From Bacteroidales bacterium (GTDB lineage: Bacteria > Bacteroidota > Bacteroidia > Bacteroidales > P3), in assembly GCA_017443265.1 (NCBI GenBank), contig JAFSOU010000060.1, forward strand, positions 1 through 40,701: a stretch of DNA of 40,701 nt. The letters are read 5' to 3'. This document shows, piece after piece, positions 20,632 through 30,900 of the stretch (the first letter of the stretch is position 1; each line of letters starts with the position of its first letter). Made by a program: the position numbers and the translations under genes. The notes under the pieces are model-generated. The model made no database searches, was not told the origin of the DNA, and saw only the letters and a list, made by a program, of their open reading frames with translations.

Positions 20632-20693
20632 CAATAAAACCATCAACTTTGGCGTTATTTAGTTTTGTATTAACGAAGTAATAAATTTAAAAT
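20632..20693 (+). promoter_or_regulatory. Shared upstream element, copy 4, before nadB
   Basis: ACAATAAAACCATCAACTTT, then GGCGTTATT, then TAGTTTTG (20660-20667, -7 match), then TATTAACGAAGTAATAAA. nadB is the conserved gene of the set, so this copy may be the source of the others. Confidence 0.6.
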
Positions 20694-22256
20694 ATGCGCT
20701 ATAAAGTAGATTTTTTGGTAGTTGGTTCGGGTATTGCCGGCCTCAGCTACGCCCTTAAGGTGGCCGGACACGGCAAGGTGTGCGTCCTTACCAAAGCAGA
20801 TGCTTCGGAAGGTTCCACCAAATACGCCCAGGGCGGTATCGCCGCCGTGATGTACGACCCCGACTCGTACGAGAAACACATTGCCGACACCCTTGTGGCC
20901 GGCGACGGCATCTGCGACGAGGAGGTGGTGCGTATGACCATCACCGAATCCACCGAACGTGTGAAAGAGCTGATACAGTGGGGCGTGGAGTTCGACAAAA
21001 ACGGCTCGCACTACGACCTGCACCGCGAGGGCGGACACTCGGAGTTCCGCATACTGCACCACAAGGACAACACCGGTGCCGAGATAGAGCGCGGCCTGCT
21101 CAACGCCGTGCACAACCACCCCAACATCACCCTCAAGGAAAACCAGTACGCCATCGACCTTATCACCCAGCACCATCTGGGTATGCGTGTTACCAAGCAC
21201 ACCCCCGACATAGAGTGCTACGGGGCATACGTCTTCAACAGCGACACCCAGCATATAGACACCTATCTGGCCAAGACCACCATACTGGCCACCGGCGGCT
21301 TGGGCAACGTGTATAAGACCACCACCAACCCCATCACCGCCACCGGCGACGGCGTGGCTATGGTGCACCGCGCGCGCGGCGGCATCAAAGATATGGAGTT
21401 TGTGCAGTTCCATCCCACCACTTTGTACAACCCGGGCGAAACGCCCTCGTTCCTCATCACCGAGGCCATGCGTGGAGCCGGAGCCATACTCAAGGACAAG
21501 AACGGGGTGGAGTTTATGCAGAAATACGACCCCCGTCAAAGTCTCGCTCCCCGCGACATAGTGGCCCGTGCCATCGACAACGAGATGAAGATTTCCGGCG
21601 AGTCGCACGTGTATCTCGACGCCCGTCATATCGGCAAAGAGCAGCTGATGGCACATTTCCCCAACATCTACGCCAAGTGCCTCGAAATTGGCATCAACAT
21701 AGCCAAGGATATGATTCCGGTGGTGCCGGGAGTGCATTACGCCTGCGGCGGCATTGCCGTGGACAAGAAAGGCGAGTCCACCATCCACAACCTGTTTGCT
21801 GCCGGCGAATGTTCGTGTACTGGCTTGCATGGAGGCAACCGTCTGGCTTCCAACTCGTTGCTCGAAGCGGTAGTGTATGCCCACAACGCCTCGCAGGAGG
21901 CCATCCAACGTGTGAAGAGCATCGAATACCACGATGAGGTACCCGACTGGAACGCCGAAGGCATGATTCTTAACGAGGAAATGGTGCTTATAACGCAGAC
22001 ACGCAAGGAGTTGCAGGAGATTATGTCCAACTACGTGGGCATTGTGCGCAGCGACCTGCGTCTGCAACGCGCTTTCGACCGTTTGAACCTTATTTTCCGC
22101 GAGACGGAGGACCTTTACAACAAATCGGTGCTTACCGAGTCGCTGTGCGAGTTGCGCAACCTCATAGCCTGCGGATACCTTATCATAAAAATGGCCCGTG
22201 CCCGCAGGGAGAACCGCGGCCTGCATTATTCCATCGACGGCATCAAACACGCATAA
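20694..22256 (+). CDS. nadB: L-aspartate oxidase NadB
   Basis: A 520-residue FAD enzyme that oxidises L-aspartate to iminoaspartate, the first step of de novo NAD synthesis. The FAD-binding fold opens with VVGSGIAGLSYAL (GxGxxG at residues 11-16), and the family pattern EGSTKYAQGGIAAV follows. Active-site stretches are HREGGHSEFRILHH, MEFVQFHPTTLY and the C-terminal GECSCTGLHGGNRLASNSLLEAVV, which carries the flavin-contacting end and distinguishes NadB from fumarate reductases only through its shorter overall length and absence of a quinone-linked partner. Length is standard. nadA and nadC are not next to it. It is followed 10 bp later by the MATE gene and is probably cotranscribed with it. 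Confidence 0.95.
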   Translation: MRYKVDFLVVGSGIAGLSYALKVAGHGKVCVLTKADASEGSTKYAQGGIAAVMYDPDSYEKHIADTLVAGDGICDEEVVRMTITESTERVKELIQWGVEFDKNGSHYDLHREGGHSEFRILHHKDNTGAEIERGLLNAVHNHPNITLKENQYAIDLITQHHLGMRVTKHTPDIECYGAYVFNSDTQHIDTYLAKTTILATGGLGNVYKTTTNPITATGDGVAMVHRARGGIKDMEFVQFHPTTLYNPGETPSFLITEAMRGAGAILKDKNGVEFMQKYDPRQSLAPRDIVARAIDNEMKISGESHVYLDARHIGKEQLMAHFPNIYAKCLEIGINIAKDMIPVVPGVHYACGGIAVDKKGESTIHNLFAAGECSCTGLHGGNRLASNSLLEAVVYAHNASQEAIQRVKSIEYHDEVPDWNAEGMILNEEMVLITQTRKELQEIMSNYVGIVRSDLRLQRAFDRLNLIFRETEDLYNKSVLTESLCELRNLIACGYLIIKMARARRENRGLHYSIDGIKHA

Positions 22257-22266
22257 CACCCCGTAG

Positions 22267-23622
22267 ATGCACGACTTTACGCAAGGCAGGATAGCGCGGC
22301 CGCTCACGGTTTTCGCCATACCCATCATTTTGGGCAACCTCTTTATGCAGACCTACAACATCGTCAATGCGGCGGTGGTGGGCACTTATCTTGGCAAAGA
22401 GGCTTTGTCGGCGGTGGGGGCGGCCTATCCCATTGTGTTTATGCTGATGTCGCTGATAATAGGCACCGCCTCGGGCGGCACCGTGCTGGTGTCGCAGTAC
22501 GTGGGCGCCAAGGACAGCCAAAACGTGCGTCGCAGCGTGGATACTGTGTATGTGTTCATCTTTTTCGCTGCGCTGTTCATCACGGCAGTGGGCATCTGGC
22601 TTACGCCGTTCATATACCGCATCACCAACCTGCCGCAGGAGATAATGCCACAAGCTGTAGATTATCTGCGGGTTTACCTCTTGGGGACGGTGTTTACCTT
22701 CGGTTTCAACACCATCTCGGCCATTTTGCGCGGCATGGGCGACTCGCGTACCCCGCTTTATTTCCTTATCGGAAGCAACGTGCTGAACCTCATACTGTCG
22801 CTGCTTTTTATCTGCGTCTTCCGCTGGGATGTGGTGTCGTCGGCGTGGGCGAGTGTCATCTCTCAGGCGGTGGCCTGTTTTTCTGCCTACGGCTACCTTA
22901 AAGTGCGGCAGTCGCCCGCCATTCCCGACTTGCGACATCTGCATTGGAACACCCCCATTTTCAAGGCGATGCTAAAAATAGGCCTGCCCACGGGTTTCCA
23001 GCAGTCGTTTGTGGCGGTGGGGCAGGTGGCGCTTTCGGCTATTGTCAACGGCTTCGGCACGGTGATGGTGGCGGCCTACAGCGCTGCCATGCGTATCGAC
23101 GCCCTTGCCACAATGCCGTCGCTCAACTTCGGGCAGGCACTCTCCACTTTCGTGGGACAGAACTACGGCGCCCGCAAATTCGACCGCGTGAACAAGGCTT
23201 TCCGCCAGACGATGCTGATTACCGTTGCCATTGCCCTGCTGATGGGACTTCTGTTTGTGCTTTTCGGCAAAGGCATAATGGGCTTTTTCAGCAACGAGCA
23301 GGCGGTCATCGACGAGGGCTACCGTTACCTGCTGGTGTGCGGACCCACCTATTTCCTTTTCGCAATGATGTTCACCTTTACGGGACTGTTCCGCGGAGCG
23401 GGCTACACCCTTGTGCCGATGATTGTGAGCCTTGTGTCGCTGTGGGTGATACGTGTGCCGCTGGCCTACTGGTTTTCGGCGGAGATAGGCTTCATAGGCG
23501 TGTGGATTGCCATACCCGCAGGGTGGTTCGTGGGAATGGCACTGTCTTTCGTTTATTACAAAATTGGCCGGTGGAAAGAAAAACGTGTTACCGACGAAGT
23601 TTATAAAGATTTGGAACAATGA
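22267..23622 (+). CDS. MATE-family efflux transporter
   Basis: A 451-residue membrane protein with about 12 hydrophobic segments in two similar halves, as in MATE (DinF/NorM-like) antiporters. Typical parts are the opening GRIARPLTVFAIPIILGNLFMQTYNIVNAAVVG, the SALSAVGAAYP-like stretch, and the second-half sequence KIGLPTGFQQSFVAVGQVAL. The family exports drugs or other cationic or organic compounds with sodium or proton influx; the substrate here is unknown. It begins 10 bp after nadB and overlaps the phosphatase gene by 4 bp (ATGA), so the three genes probably form an operon. Confidence 0.93.
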   Translation: MHDFTQGRIARPLTVFAIPIILGNLFMQTYNIVNAAVVGTYLGKEALSAVGAAYPIVFMLMSLIIGTASGGTVLVSQYVGAKDSQNVRRSVDTVYVFIFFAALFITAVGIWLTPFIYRITNLPQEIMPQAVDYLRVYLLGTVFTFGFNTISAILRGMGDSRTPLYFLIGSNVLNLILSLLFICVFRWDVVSSAWASVISQAVACFSAYGYLKVRQSPAIPDLRHLHWNTPIFKAMLKIGLPTGFQQSFVAVGQVALSAIVNGFGTVMVAAYSAAMRIDALATMPSLNFGQALSTFVGQNYGARKFDRVNKAFRQTMLITVAIALLMGLLFVLFGKGIMGFFSNEQAVIDEGYRYLLVCGPTYFLFAMMFTFTGLFRGAGYTLVPMIVSLVSLWVIRVPLAYWFSAEIGFIGVWIAIPAGWFVGMALSFVYYKIGRWKEKRVTDEVYKDLEQ

Positions 23623-24440
23623 AAGTTAACTATCATACTCACTCGCATTACTGCGACGGCAAGGGCGAACTTGCCGAATATGTGGAAACGGCCATCGCCA
23701 AAGGTTTCACACACCTTGGCTTTTCGGGCCACGCCCCTGTGCCGTTCGAAAACACCTTTGCCATAAAGCTCGAGGACTACAAAGCCTACTGCGACGAGGT
23801 GCGGCGGCTAAAGGAGCAGTACCGCGACCGTATCAAGATTTACCTCGGCTTGGAAATCGACTACATCCCCAATATTTTGGACGATTTCGGTCCGCTCATT
23901 GCCGAGGGCGGACTGGAGTACTGCATCGGCTCGGTGCATCTGGTGAACCGCAACGGCGGCAGCGACCTCTGGTTTATAGACGGGAGCAAACAGGAAACCT
24001 ACGACGAAGGTCTGAACAACGTTTTCGGCGGCGACATACGTGCGGGGGTAAAAGCCTTTTTCAACCAGACCTGCCGTATGATAGAGACCCAGCGTCCTAC
24101 CATCGTGGGACATTTCGACAAGATAGTGATGCACAACAAAGGCCGCTATTTCTCGCCCGACGACCCGTGGTTTCACGCCTTGGCAATGGAAACCATCGAT
24201 CTGATACGGCAGACAGGGTGTATCTGCGAGATAAACACTCGTGGCTTGTACAAAGGCCGTTACAACGATTTCTACCCGTCGAGCAAACTTATCGAGGTGA
24301 TGAACGAGCTGGACATCCCCGTCGTCGTCAGCACCGACGCCCACCGTCCCGACGACCTCGACCTTTTCGAAGGGGCTTACGAATACCTCGCCGAAATAGG
24401 GTATAGGAATGTGGTAGGGGAGTTAGGAGTTAGAAATTAG
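23619..24440 (+). CDS. Histidinol-phosphatase of the PHP superfamily (HisK type)
   Basis: A 273-residue metal-dependent phosphatase of the PHP family, which removes phosphate from L-histidinol phosphate in histidine synthesis. The first PHP motif HTHSHYCDGKG (H6, H8) is at the N-terminus; EIDYIP, GSVHLV, GHFDKIVMHNKG and the final STDAHRPDDL give the remaining metal ligands. Length matches HisK/HisJ proteins. It overlaps the MATE gene by 4 bp. The C-terminal codons and the stop lie within a 14-bp tandem repeat (24423-24464), so the end of the protein is repeat-derived. Other PHP phosphatase substrates cannot be excluded. Confidence 0.88.
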   Translation: MKVNYHTHSHYCDGKGELAEYVETAIAKGFTHLGFSGHAPVPFENTFAIKLEDYKAYCDEVRRLKEQYRDRIKIYLGLEIDYIPNILDDFGPLIAEGGLEYCIGSVHLVNRNGGSDLWFIDGSKQETYDEGLNNVFGGDIRAGVKAFFNQTCRMIETQRPTIVGHFDKIVMHNKGRYFSPDDPWFHALAMETIDLIRQTGCICEINTRGLYKGRYNDFYPSSKLIEVMNELDIPVVVSTDAHRPDDLDLFEGAYEYLAEIGYRNVVGELGVRN

Positions 24441-24464
24441 GAGTTAGGAATTAGGAGTTAGGAG
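24423..24464. repeat. 14-bp tandem repeat, 3 units, across the stop codon
   Basis: TTAGGAGTTAGAAA, TTAGGAGTTAGGAA and TTAGGAGTTAGGAG follow each other. The first unit is the last coding part of the phosphatase gene and the second supplies its TAG stop. The remaining spacer to 24640 shows no clear gene or promoter. Confidence 0.8.
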
Positions 24465-24640
24465 TTGAAAATTGATAGTTAGGGTTTCGACTGGTTCAGA
24501 AGTCGATAAAAGGTTCGGAGCTAAGTGCGTTTTTGCCGAATAGTTTTAGTCCTGCCTCATCGCTTATATTATTCCTGCCGCCACATAATAAAAAGCCACT
24601 TTCGCCGTTGTCTGAATGCTTTGAAAACCACTCTGAAGTC

Positions 24641-25021
24641 ATGAACAACGAAAAATTTTCACTAAAGAAACGGATAAAGAGTTTCTCCTATGCCTTTGCG
24701 GGACTGCGGGTGCTGTTCCGCGAGGAGCACAACTCGTGGATTCACGCCACGGCTGCCATCCTTGCCATAGCCGCAGGATTTCTTTTCCGCATCTCGTACT
24801 TGGAATGGGTGGCGGTGCTGATAGTGATAGGGATGGTGTTTTCGGCCGAGATTCTCAACTCCTCGCTCGAGCGCACCGCCGACTTTGTGAAAGCCGAGCG
24901 CGACGACCGCAGGCGAGACATCAAGGACCTCGGCGCCGCGGCGGTGCTGGTGTGCGCCATCGCCGCCGCTCTTGTGGGAACGATTATTTTTCTCCCGAAA
25001 ATAGTAGCGGTGCTGAGGTGA
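24641..25021 (+). CDS. dgkA: Diacylglycerol kinase family protein (DgkA type)
   Basis: A 126-residue small membrane kinase with three hydrophobic segments. The family signature SAEILNSSLERTADFV (the E-x-x-N-S-x-x-E-x-x-x-D pattern that binds metal-ATP) is present near residues 73-88. Such proteins phosphorylate diacylglycerol or undecaprenol, recycling lipids used in envelope synthesis. Length is normal for the family. The ATG at 24641 is used because the protein then starts with the usual short basic segment (KFSLKKRIKSFSYAFAGLRVL); a longer in-frame start at 24533 has no support. It faces the convergent MATE gene with only 28 bp between them. Confidence 0.92.
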   Translation: MNNEKFSLKKRIKSFSYAFAGLRVLFREEHNSWIHATAAILAIAAGFLFRISYLEWVAVLIVIGMVFSAEILNSSLERTADFVKAERDDRRRDIKDLGAAAVLVCAIAAALVGTIIFLPKIVAVLR

Positions 25022-25049
25022 ATAAATAACTGTTAGTCCGTTTCCACCT

Positions 25050-26396
25050 TCACTTACTTCTCCCTACAATCTGCGGGGCGAAACGCCACAGGAGAAAGCC
25101 GCAGAGTATGAGCGTGAGCCCTTCGGCCACGTTCACCGCCCACCAGATGCCGTCGATGCCCATCACGGCCGGGAGCAGCCACACACAGCCCAGCTCGAAC
25201 ACCAGCGACCGCGCGAAAGCCGCCACCGCACTCACCACACCATTCTGCAAGGCAGTGAACAACGCCGACACAAACATGCTCCATCCACAAACGAGGAAAC
25301 AGAGCATATAAATGCGTATCGCTTTGACGGTGAGCGCCGTAAGTTCGAAATCGTAACCCACGAACATCCTCGCCAGAGAGCCGCTCAGCAGTTCCGACGA
25401 GAGTGTCATCAACACTCCAGTTATTCCAATAATAACCAGCGATTTGCGGAACAGTGAGCGTTGCTCGCCAACATCGCCCGCCCCATAGTGGTAGCCGATG
25501 ATGGGCGTTATGGCGATGTTGTAGCCGATGAAAACGGCCGCATACACAAACGAGATGTAGATTACTATGCCGTAGGCCGCCACACCGTCCTCGCCGAGAT
25601 GGCGCATCAGCTGCAGGTTGTAGCAGATACTCACTATGTTTAGGGCAATGTTGCCCACGTACTCGCTCAGTCCGTTGGTGAGTGCCCGCACGATGTAAGG
25701 CCATATCACGCGGGTGTGCCGCAGCATACGCAGACTGCCTTTGTTCAGTCGTGGCGAGCTGAAATATATAAGCGGGTAGAAGCCGCCCACCAGCTGTGCC
25801 AGAGCCGTAGCCGCCGCCGCTCCCGCCACGCCCCACCGCAGAGCCCACACAAACAGCGCGTCGAACACTATGTTCACAACGCCGCTCACCACCGACATCA
25901 GGGTGCCCAGCTGCGGACGTTCGGCAGCCATGAAAAACGACTGGAAAGCCATCTGCAACACAAATCCGGGCAGACCTATCATGCAGATGCGTCCGTACAG
26001 CACGCACTCGGCCAGCATATCGGCATCGGCGCCCAGCCACCGCGAGATGGCGGGACAGAACACCGCAAACAACACCCCCATCACTATGCCCAGCTGAGTG
26101 GTGAAACGTATCAGCATGGTGAAAATACGGTTGGCCTTTTCGGGATAGCCTTCGCCCTTGACTTTGGCCACCAAAGCGCCGCCGCCGCTGCCCACCATAA
26201 GGCCCACAGCCCCCAAAATCATAATGGACGGCCACAGCAGGTTGATGGCCGCAAAACCGCTCTTGCCGGCGTAATTGGACACGAAAAAGCCGTCCACAAT
26301 GCTGTAGATGGAGGTGATAAGCACCATTCCGATGCTCGGCAGCACCGACCGCATTATCCTTCGGTATCCGTAATGTCCTGACAAAGAGATATCCAC
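25050..26396 (-). CDS. MATE-family efflux transporter (second copy type)
   Basis: A 448-residue membrane protein with about 12 hydrophobic segments and MATE features in both halves (PSIGMVLITSIYSIVDGFFVSNYAG at the start; LRWGVAGAAAATALAQLVGGFYPLIYF in the middle). It differs clearly from the MATE gene at 22267 and belongs to another branch of the family. Substrate unknown. It reads towards dgkA. A -7-like box lies about 30 bp upstream of its start. Confidence 0.92.
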   Translation of the reverse strand: MDISLSGHYGYRRIMRSVLPSIGMVLITSIYSIVDGFFVSNYAGKSGFAAINLLWPSIMILGAVGLMVGSGGGALVAKVKGEGYPEKANRIFTMLIRFTTQLGIVMGVLFAVFCPAISRWLGADADMLAECVLYGRICMIGLPGFVLQMAFQSFFMAAERPQLGTLMSVVSGVVNIVFDALFVWALRWGVAGAAAATALAQLVGGFYPLIYFSSPRLNKGSLRMLRHTRVIWPYIVRALTNGLSEYVGNIALNIVSICYNLQLMRHLGEDGVAAYGIVIYISFVYAAVFIGYNIAITPIIGYHYGAGDVGEQRSLFRKSLVIIGITGVLMTLSSELLSGSLARMFVGYDFELTALTVKAIRIYMLCFLVCGWSMFVSALFTALQNGVVSAVAAFARSLVFELGCVWLLPAVMGIDGIWWAVNVAEGLTLILCGFLLWRFAPQIVGRSK

Positions 26397-26424
26397 GTGT
26401 GTAAGGCTGAAAAATTCGTTTCTG

Positions 26425-26432
26425 CAAATTTA
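26425..26432 (-). promoter_or_regulatory. Promoter -7 element of the second MATE gene
   Basis: TAAATTTG on the minus strand, followed by CAGAAAC, matches TAnnTTTG. The -33 box is weak (ATTG, 23 bp upstream). Confidence 0.5.
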
Positions 26433-26650
26433 CAAGAAAAAACCGACTTGAAGGACAATTTTTTTATATAGATGACAAAGGTATTATGAGTTATATTTAA
26501 AAAAATCACAAATCAAATGCTCTTGTTTTTTTTAATCCCACATAGAAAAATTATCATAATTCTAAACAATTTTCTTAAATAAAATATAGCACCAAACGAC
26601 TGATTTGTAATATATTACTCTTTTTTTTCATTTCAAACAATGAAAAAAAG

Positions 26651-26681
26651 TTTGTAGTATTCAAAAAAGTTTGTAATTTTG
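26651..26681 (+). promoter_or_regulatory. Bacteroidota-type promoter of the epimerase operon
   Basis: TTTG (26651-26654), 19 bp, TAATTTTG (26674-26681) followed by CAAACG: a full match to the consensus. Initiation near 26690 would give a leader of about 135 nt before the ATG at 26824. An 11-bp inverted repeat lies directly upstream and could bind a regulator. Confidence 0.75.
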
Positions 26682-26823
26682 CAAACGATTTTTATGCAAT
26701 GCAAATTATCAATGCTTGTATAAAAAGTTCTTTTAAATAATATGTCTCTTGGATGTGAGAATCATCGACGAGACGAATGTTCAACATTTAAAATCATCCC
26801 AGGATGATGCAATATTAAAAAAT

Positions 26824-27867
26824 ATGTGTAAAATTCTTGTAACTGGAGCCGCCGGTTTTATCGGTGCACGTGTCGCTTGTCTATTAGCTGAACGAGGCGA
26901 CGAAGTTGTTGGTGTAGATAACATCAACGGTTTTTATTATGTAAAACTCAAATACGCACGTTTGAAAGAGTGCGGAGTTGAGTGCGAAAACGAAGACATC
27001 CTACGTGGAAAATGGTATCAAAGCACAAAATTTCCAAACTATCGTTTTGTGCGACTGTCAATCGAAAGTAAGGAGGCCATAAATCTCTTGTTTGGCTCCG
27101 AACACTTTGACAAGGTAATACATTTGGCCGCACAAGCAGGAGTCCAATTCAGTAAGAAGCATCCATACGAATATATGAAATCCAATCTGTATGGATTTGA
27201 GGATATTTTGGAAGCTTGTCGCTGGCACAAAGTTAACAAACTTGTTTTTGCAAGTAGTTCATCTGTTTATGGCATGAACCAGAACGAAAAGTTCAGCGAA
27301 GAAGATCCGACAAACACTCCTGTATCATTGTATGCTGCAAGTAAAATTGCCAATGAAGCCATGGCGCACTGTTATGCCCACCAATATGGGATAAACTGTA
27401 TCGGATTGCGCTTTTTCACTGTATATGGTCCGTGGGGACGTCCAGATATGTCGCCGATGCTCTTTGCTGATAAGATCCGCAAAAACAAGACAATAAAGTT
27501 ATACGGAAAAGGCGAGATGATACGTGATTTTACCTATATTGACGACATTGTGCATGGTGTTATCTGCGCTACCGATTATGAACTGAATGTAAAACATTGC
27601 CCCAACAAAGTGCCATTTAGAATTTACAATATTGGAAATGGCCATCCGATAAAGATGAAAACCTTTCTTGAAGCACTTGAAAAAACATACGGAGAGAAAT
27701 CAAAATTCAAGTTAATCAAAGTTGTGCGTTCTGGAGATGTGATTCGAACCAGTGCGGACACTTCTAGAATAGAAAGTGAATTGCACTTTAAACCCAAATG
27801 GAATCTTGAAGATGGGCTAGAAGAATTTATCAAATGGTACAAAAGTGATAAAAATCCATTGAAATAG
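26824..27867 (+). CDS. NAD-dependent sugar epimerase, UDP-glucuronate 4-epimerase-like
   Basis: A 347-residue short-chain dehydrogenase/epimerase. The NAD-binding motif ILVTGAAGFIGARVACLL is at the N-terminus, the catalytic Tyr-x3-Lys is in VSLYAASKIANE, and FASSSSVYG supplies the Ser/Thr. The patterns HLAAQAGVQFSKKHPYEY and LRFFTVYGPWGRPDMSP are typical of UDP-glucuronate or UDP-galacturonate 4-epimerases, so it likely supplies a uronic acid or related sugar. The ATG at 26824 is used; a TTG at 26749 would add 25 unsupported residues. It precedes the giant glycosyltransferase gene by 95 bp and shares its AT-rich composition. Confidence 0.88.
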   Translation: MCKILVTGAAGFIGARVACLLAERGDEVVGVDNINGFYYVKLKYARLKECGVECENEDILRGKWYQSTKFPNYRFVRLSIESKEAINLLFGSEHFDKVIHLAAQAGVQFSKKHPYEYMKSNLYGFEDILEACRWHKVNKLVFASSSSVYGMNQNEKFSEEDPTNTPVSLYAASKIANEAMAHCYAHQYGINCIGLRFFTVYGPWGRPDMSPMLFADKIRKNKTIKLYGKGEMIRDFTYIDDIVHGVICATDYELNVKHCPNKVPFRIYNIGNGHPIKMKTFLEALEKTYGEKSKFKLIKVVRSGDVIRTSADTSRIESELHFKPKWNLEDGLEEFIKWYKSDKNPLK

Positions 27868-27885
27868 TGAACACATAGTCTTCGG

Positions 27886-27908
27886 GATGTGAGCAAAAAA
27901 CTTACATC
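27886..27908. repeat. Small hairpin between epimerase and giant gene
   Basis: GATGTGAG (27886-27893) pairs with CTTACATC (27901-27908), with one G.T pair, around a CAAAAAA loop. No T-run follows, so it is more likely an mRNA processing or attenuation structure than a full terminator. A TAGATTTG box (27947-27954) is too close to the next start codon to be a convincing promoter. Confidence 0.35.
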
Positions 27909-27962
27909 GTAGAAGAGAGTTGATAAATAACTTAATATTAATCGTTTAGATTTGTATTTAAA

Positions 27963-30900
27963 ATGAAAAACAGTTCAGAAGAAAAGGCTTGTATCATCAG
28001 CCTCATTACAACCAAGAATCGAGAGTCGTTCTATTCGGCTCTCAAGTCTGTAACATTACAAAGTCAAAAAACAGATTTCCTTATTGTGGCCAGCGACTCG
28101 GACGAAAAAAATGTTTCGAGAGAACAAACGGCGACAGAAGAGGCGGGAGGCATTTATTTGCGGGAAAGACATAATCATGCACACAATTATGCCGGCTCAC
28201 TCAACATGGGCATTGACTATATTGTTGAAAACATAGCAATTGAACAAGGCTTTGATGTGAACAAAATCTATCTTGCCACATTAGACGATGATGACAAGTG
28301 GCATAAAGACTATCTAAAAGATTGTCTTAGTGCAGTTGTCAATAATCCTGATTTTGTTGTCACAGGCTTGATTTATCGTACCAAATCAGGAGTTGAAAAT
28401 TTGACCATACCACAAGATTTAAGCATCCACTCCTTTTTGCAAGGGAATCCTCATATTCAAGGCTCAAACACCTTTGTCAAACTTTCAACACTCATGAAAG
28501 CAGGCTGCTTCGATGAAAGTATGCCGTCCACTACCGACAGGGACATTTTTGTACGCATTATGCAGCAAAACCCAGTTTATTCTATAGTTAACAAACATCT
28601 AGTAGATGTGGATGCAACGGGAGACAATCGTATAACAAAAAACAGAGAACGCAAATTAGAAGGTATTCAACTCTTTTATAGAAAATACTGTCCCCTGATG
28701 ACTGACGAAGACAAACAGGCCTTTCACAAACGCAATCTAGATTATTTCGGCATTCTAGAAAACGAAATTCTCTGCACATTCAACACCAATGACAATATAC
28801 CGATAACAGCAAGGATGGTTGTTCCTCGCTATGATGGTCGGTTAATAGTTGGCATAATTGTAACCTACAAAGACGGAGCAATACGTCTGTTGAATCAACT
28901 TGCCAACTATCTAAACAATACGGACAAGGTTGTTTTGTTAAACAATACTCGTGAGGAGCCGAAATGGTTGGAATCTTTGCCAATAACATTGCAGCGGCAA
29001 ATCGAATTTGTTCCAAATGATGTTAAAGAGAAAAAGAGCATAGCGGATTCCAGACAAAAACTCCAAGAGCACATCTACTATCATGTCTGGAAAGAGAATG
29101 ATGTGTGCTGGCTTTTGGATGACGATATGGAGTTGAAGCAAGTCATGCCCGACAATCGAGAGGTCAAATTAGATATCCGGGCGGAAATACCAATTTATCA
29201 GGACAAATACGATGCTGTTATTGGAGGCTACACAAATGACCCACCTTTGCCGTTACTTTCAACCTTACGACTGCAATTGTTGGATTACTGCTACTCAAAA
29301 GGTTTGACATCAAATGTCTGCAATGCTTTTTTGAACTCGATACCAGATAATTATTACGCACTTACAGATTCACAACACAAGCACATAGAATACCCGGCAT
29401 ATTGTAACGACATTGATGTGGAAAAAATATTTCAAGGATATACGCAAAGTCGCAGATTGGTTAATAATCAGACTGAAATTACTGAGGCTAGAAATCGTGG
29501 AGGGAACACCATCATATTTAATAAAGATTTACTTTTGCTGCCGACATGTTCGTTGAAATTAAGAGACATCACAGCCCGACGAGGAGATTACTTTTGGGTT
29601 TTATCTGCCCAAAGAATAGGATATAAAATTTGTCAAGGAACGTTCTGCACATACCACAATAGGGAGAAAAAGTCCTTCGACTTGAATAAAGAGATGAGAA
29701 AGATGTTAGAAGACATCATAGGCTCTTCTATGACAAAAGCCATCGAACGGATGCCACTCTCTCTAAACGATTTGGACAGCGACAAGAAAATCATTGCTAC
29801 GTACAAGCAAGAACTCTACAAAAGATTATCCCATTTCATTCTCACTTATTACCGAATTATTGGACTACTGCATATAGCAAACGATAAAAAATATTTGCCC
29901 CTATTTACGGAAGATGCGTTGCAATATCTTATGCATCAATGTTTTGTGCATCAAGCGACAAGTAATGAACTTGATTCGTCGATTGATACGGCGTTTAGAA
30001 GCGTACTTGGGCAATTGGACAGGGCACAAAATAAGATAAAGTTGCCTTTCTATCGTTCGGTGATGTGTGAATACCTCGATATCACTGACGAAACATTGAC
30101 TGACCTTGGACAAGGTTTTGAAGGATGCGTGTTCAGCGATGGCAATCAGACATATAAATTGTTTTATGATAAAGAGATTGATTTGGAATTCCTTAAAGAA
30201 GTGTCGAAAACTTTTGCTGACTGTAGTTGTTTGTGCAATTTGGATTTCGATACTTATAAAGGATTCTCAATAGTTTCACGAAAGTTTGAAGAAAAAAAAG
30301 AATGGGGTTCACCAGTCGCTTCGGATTTGGTGAAACTACTACTTTTTGGCAAAGAACACGGGTTCTGTATAAGAAACATAAAGTCGGAGAACTTCATTAA
30401 TACTGCAAGTGGTTTAAGATACATAGACTATGGAAAAGATATAGTGCCATTTGATGAACGGTTGTTTGAGAAAACTATAGAACGTTCTTACCAAGTTTTC
30501 AGGTACTATTTCCTTAATGACACGGATTTCAAAGAACTTATTTCTCGTTCATACGAAGGCACTGCCGATACTATCAACTCGGGATTGAATATTTACAGGC
30601 GGATGTTCGAAACGGTTTACAAGGAAAATATCCACGATGGCAAAATAGTTTCAACCATAAAAAGCCTTCATCCCACAAAAGTGTTGGATTACGGTGCAGG
30701 AAAATGCAAAATAGCTAATCAATTATGCATAGAAGGATTCAATGTTGACGTATATGACATTAACATCCCTCAAATGCTCGAACGTGCAAATAATGGTGTA
30801 AGGGTACTAGAAAATACGACCCAAATACAAAATAAGACATACGACGTTGTAAATTGCAACCAAGTTCTTTGTTGGACAGAAGATAATATTGCATTTTCTA

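Larger units (their letters stand above)
26397..26823. other. AT-rich divergent control region
   Basis: A gene-free stretch of about 430 bp between the divergent MATE and epimerase genes. It holds the MATE -7 box (26425-26432, minus), a strongly AT-rich zone, an 11-bp inverted repeat (TTTTTTTCATT at 26622-26632 with AATGAAAAAAA at 26639-26649) and the epimerase promoter (26651-26681). The shift to AT-rich DNA starts here and lasts to about 33.4 kb. Confidence 0.6.

Noticed and set aside
15020..20693. Integrated prophage or ICE between tcdA and nadB
   Set aside because: No integrase, structural or conjugation genes are present; the content is a series of small independent modules.
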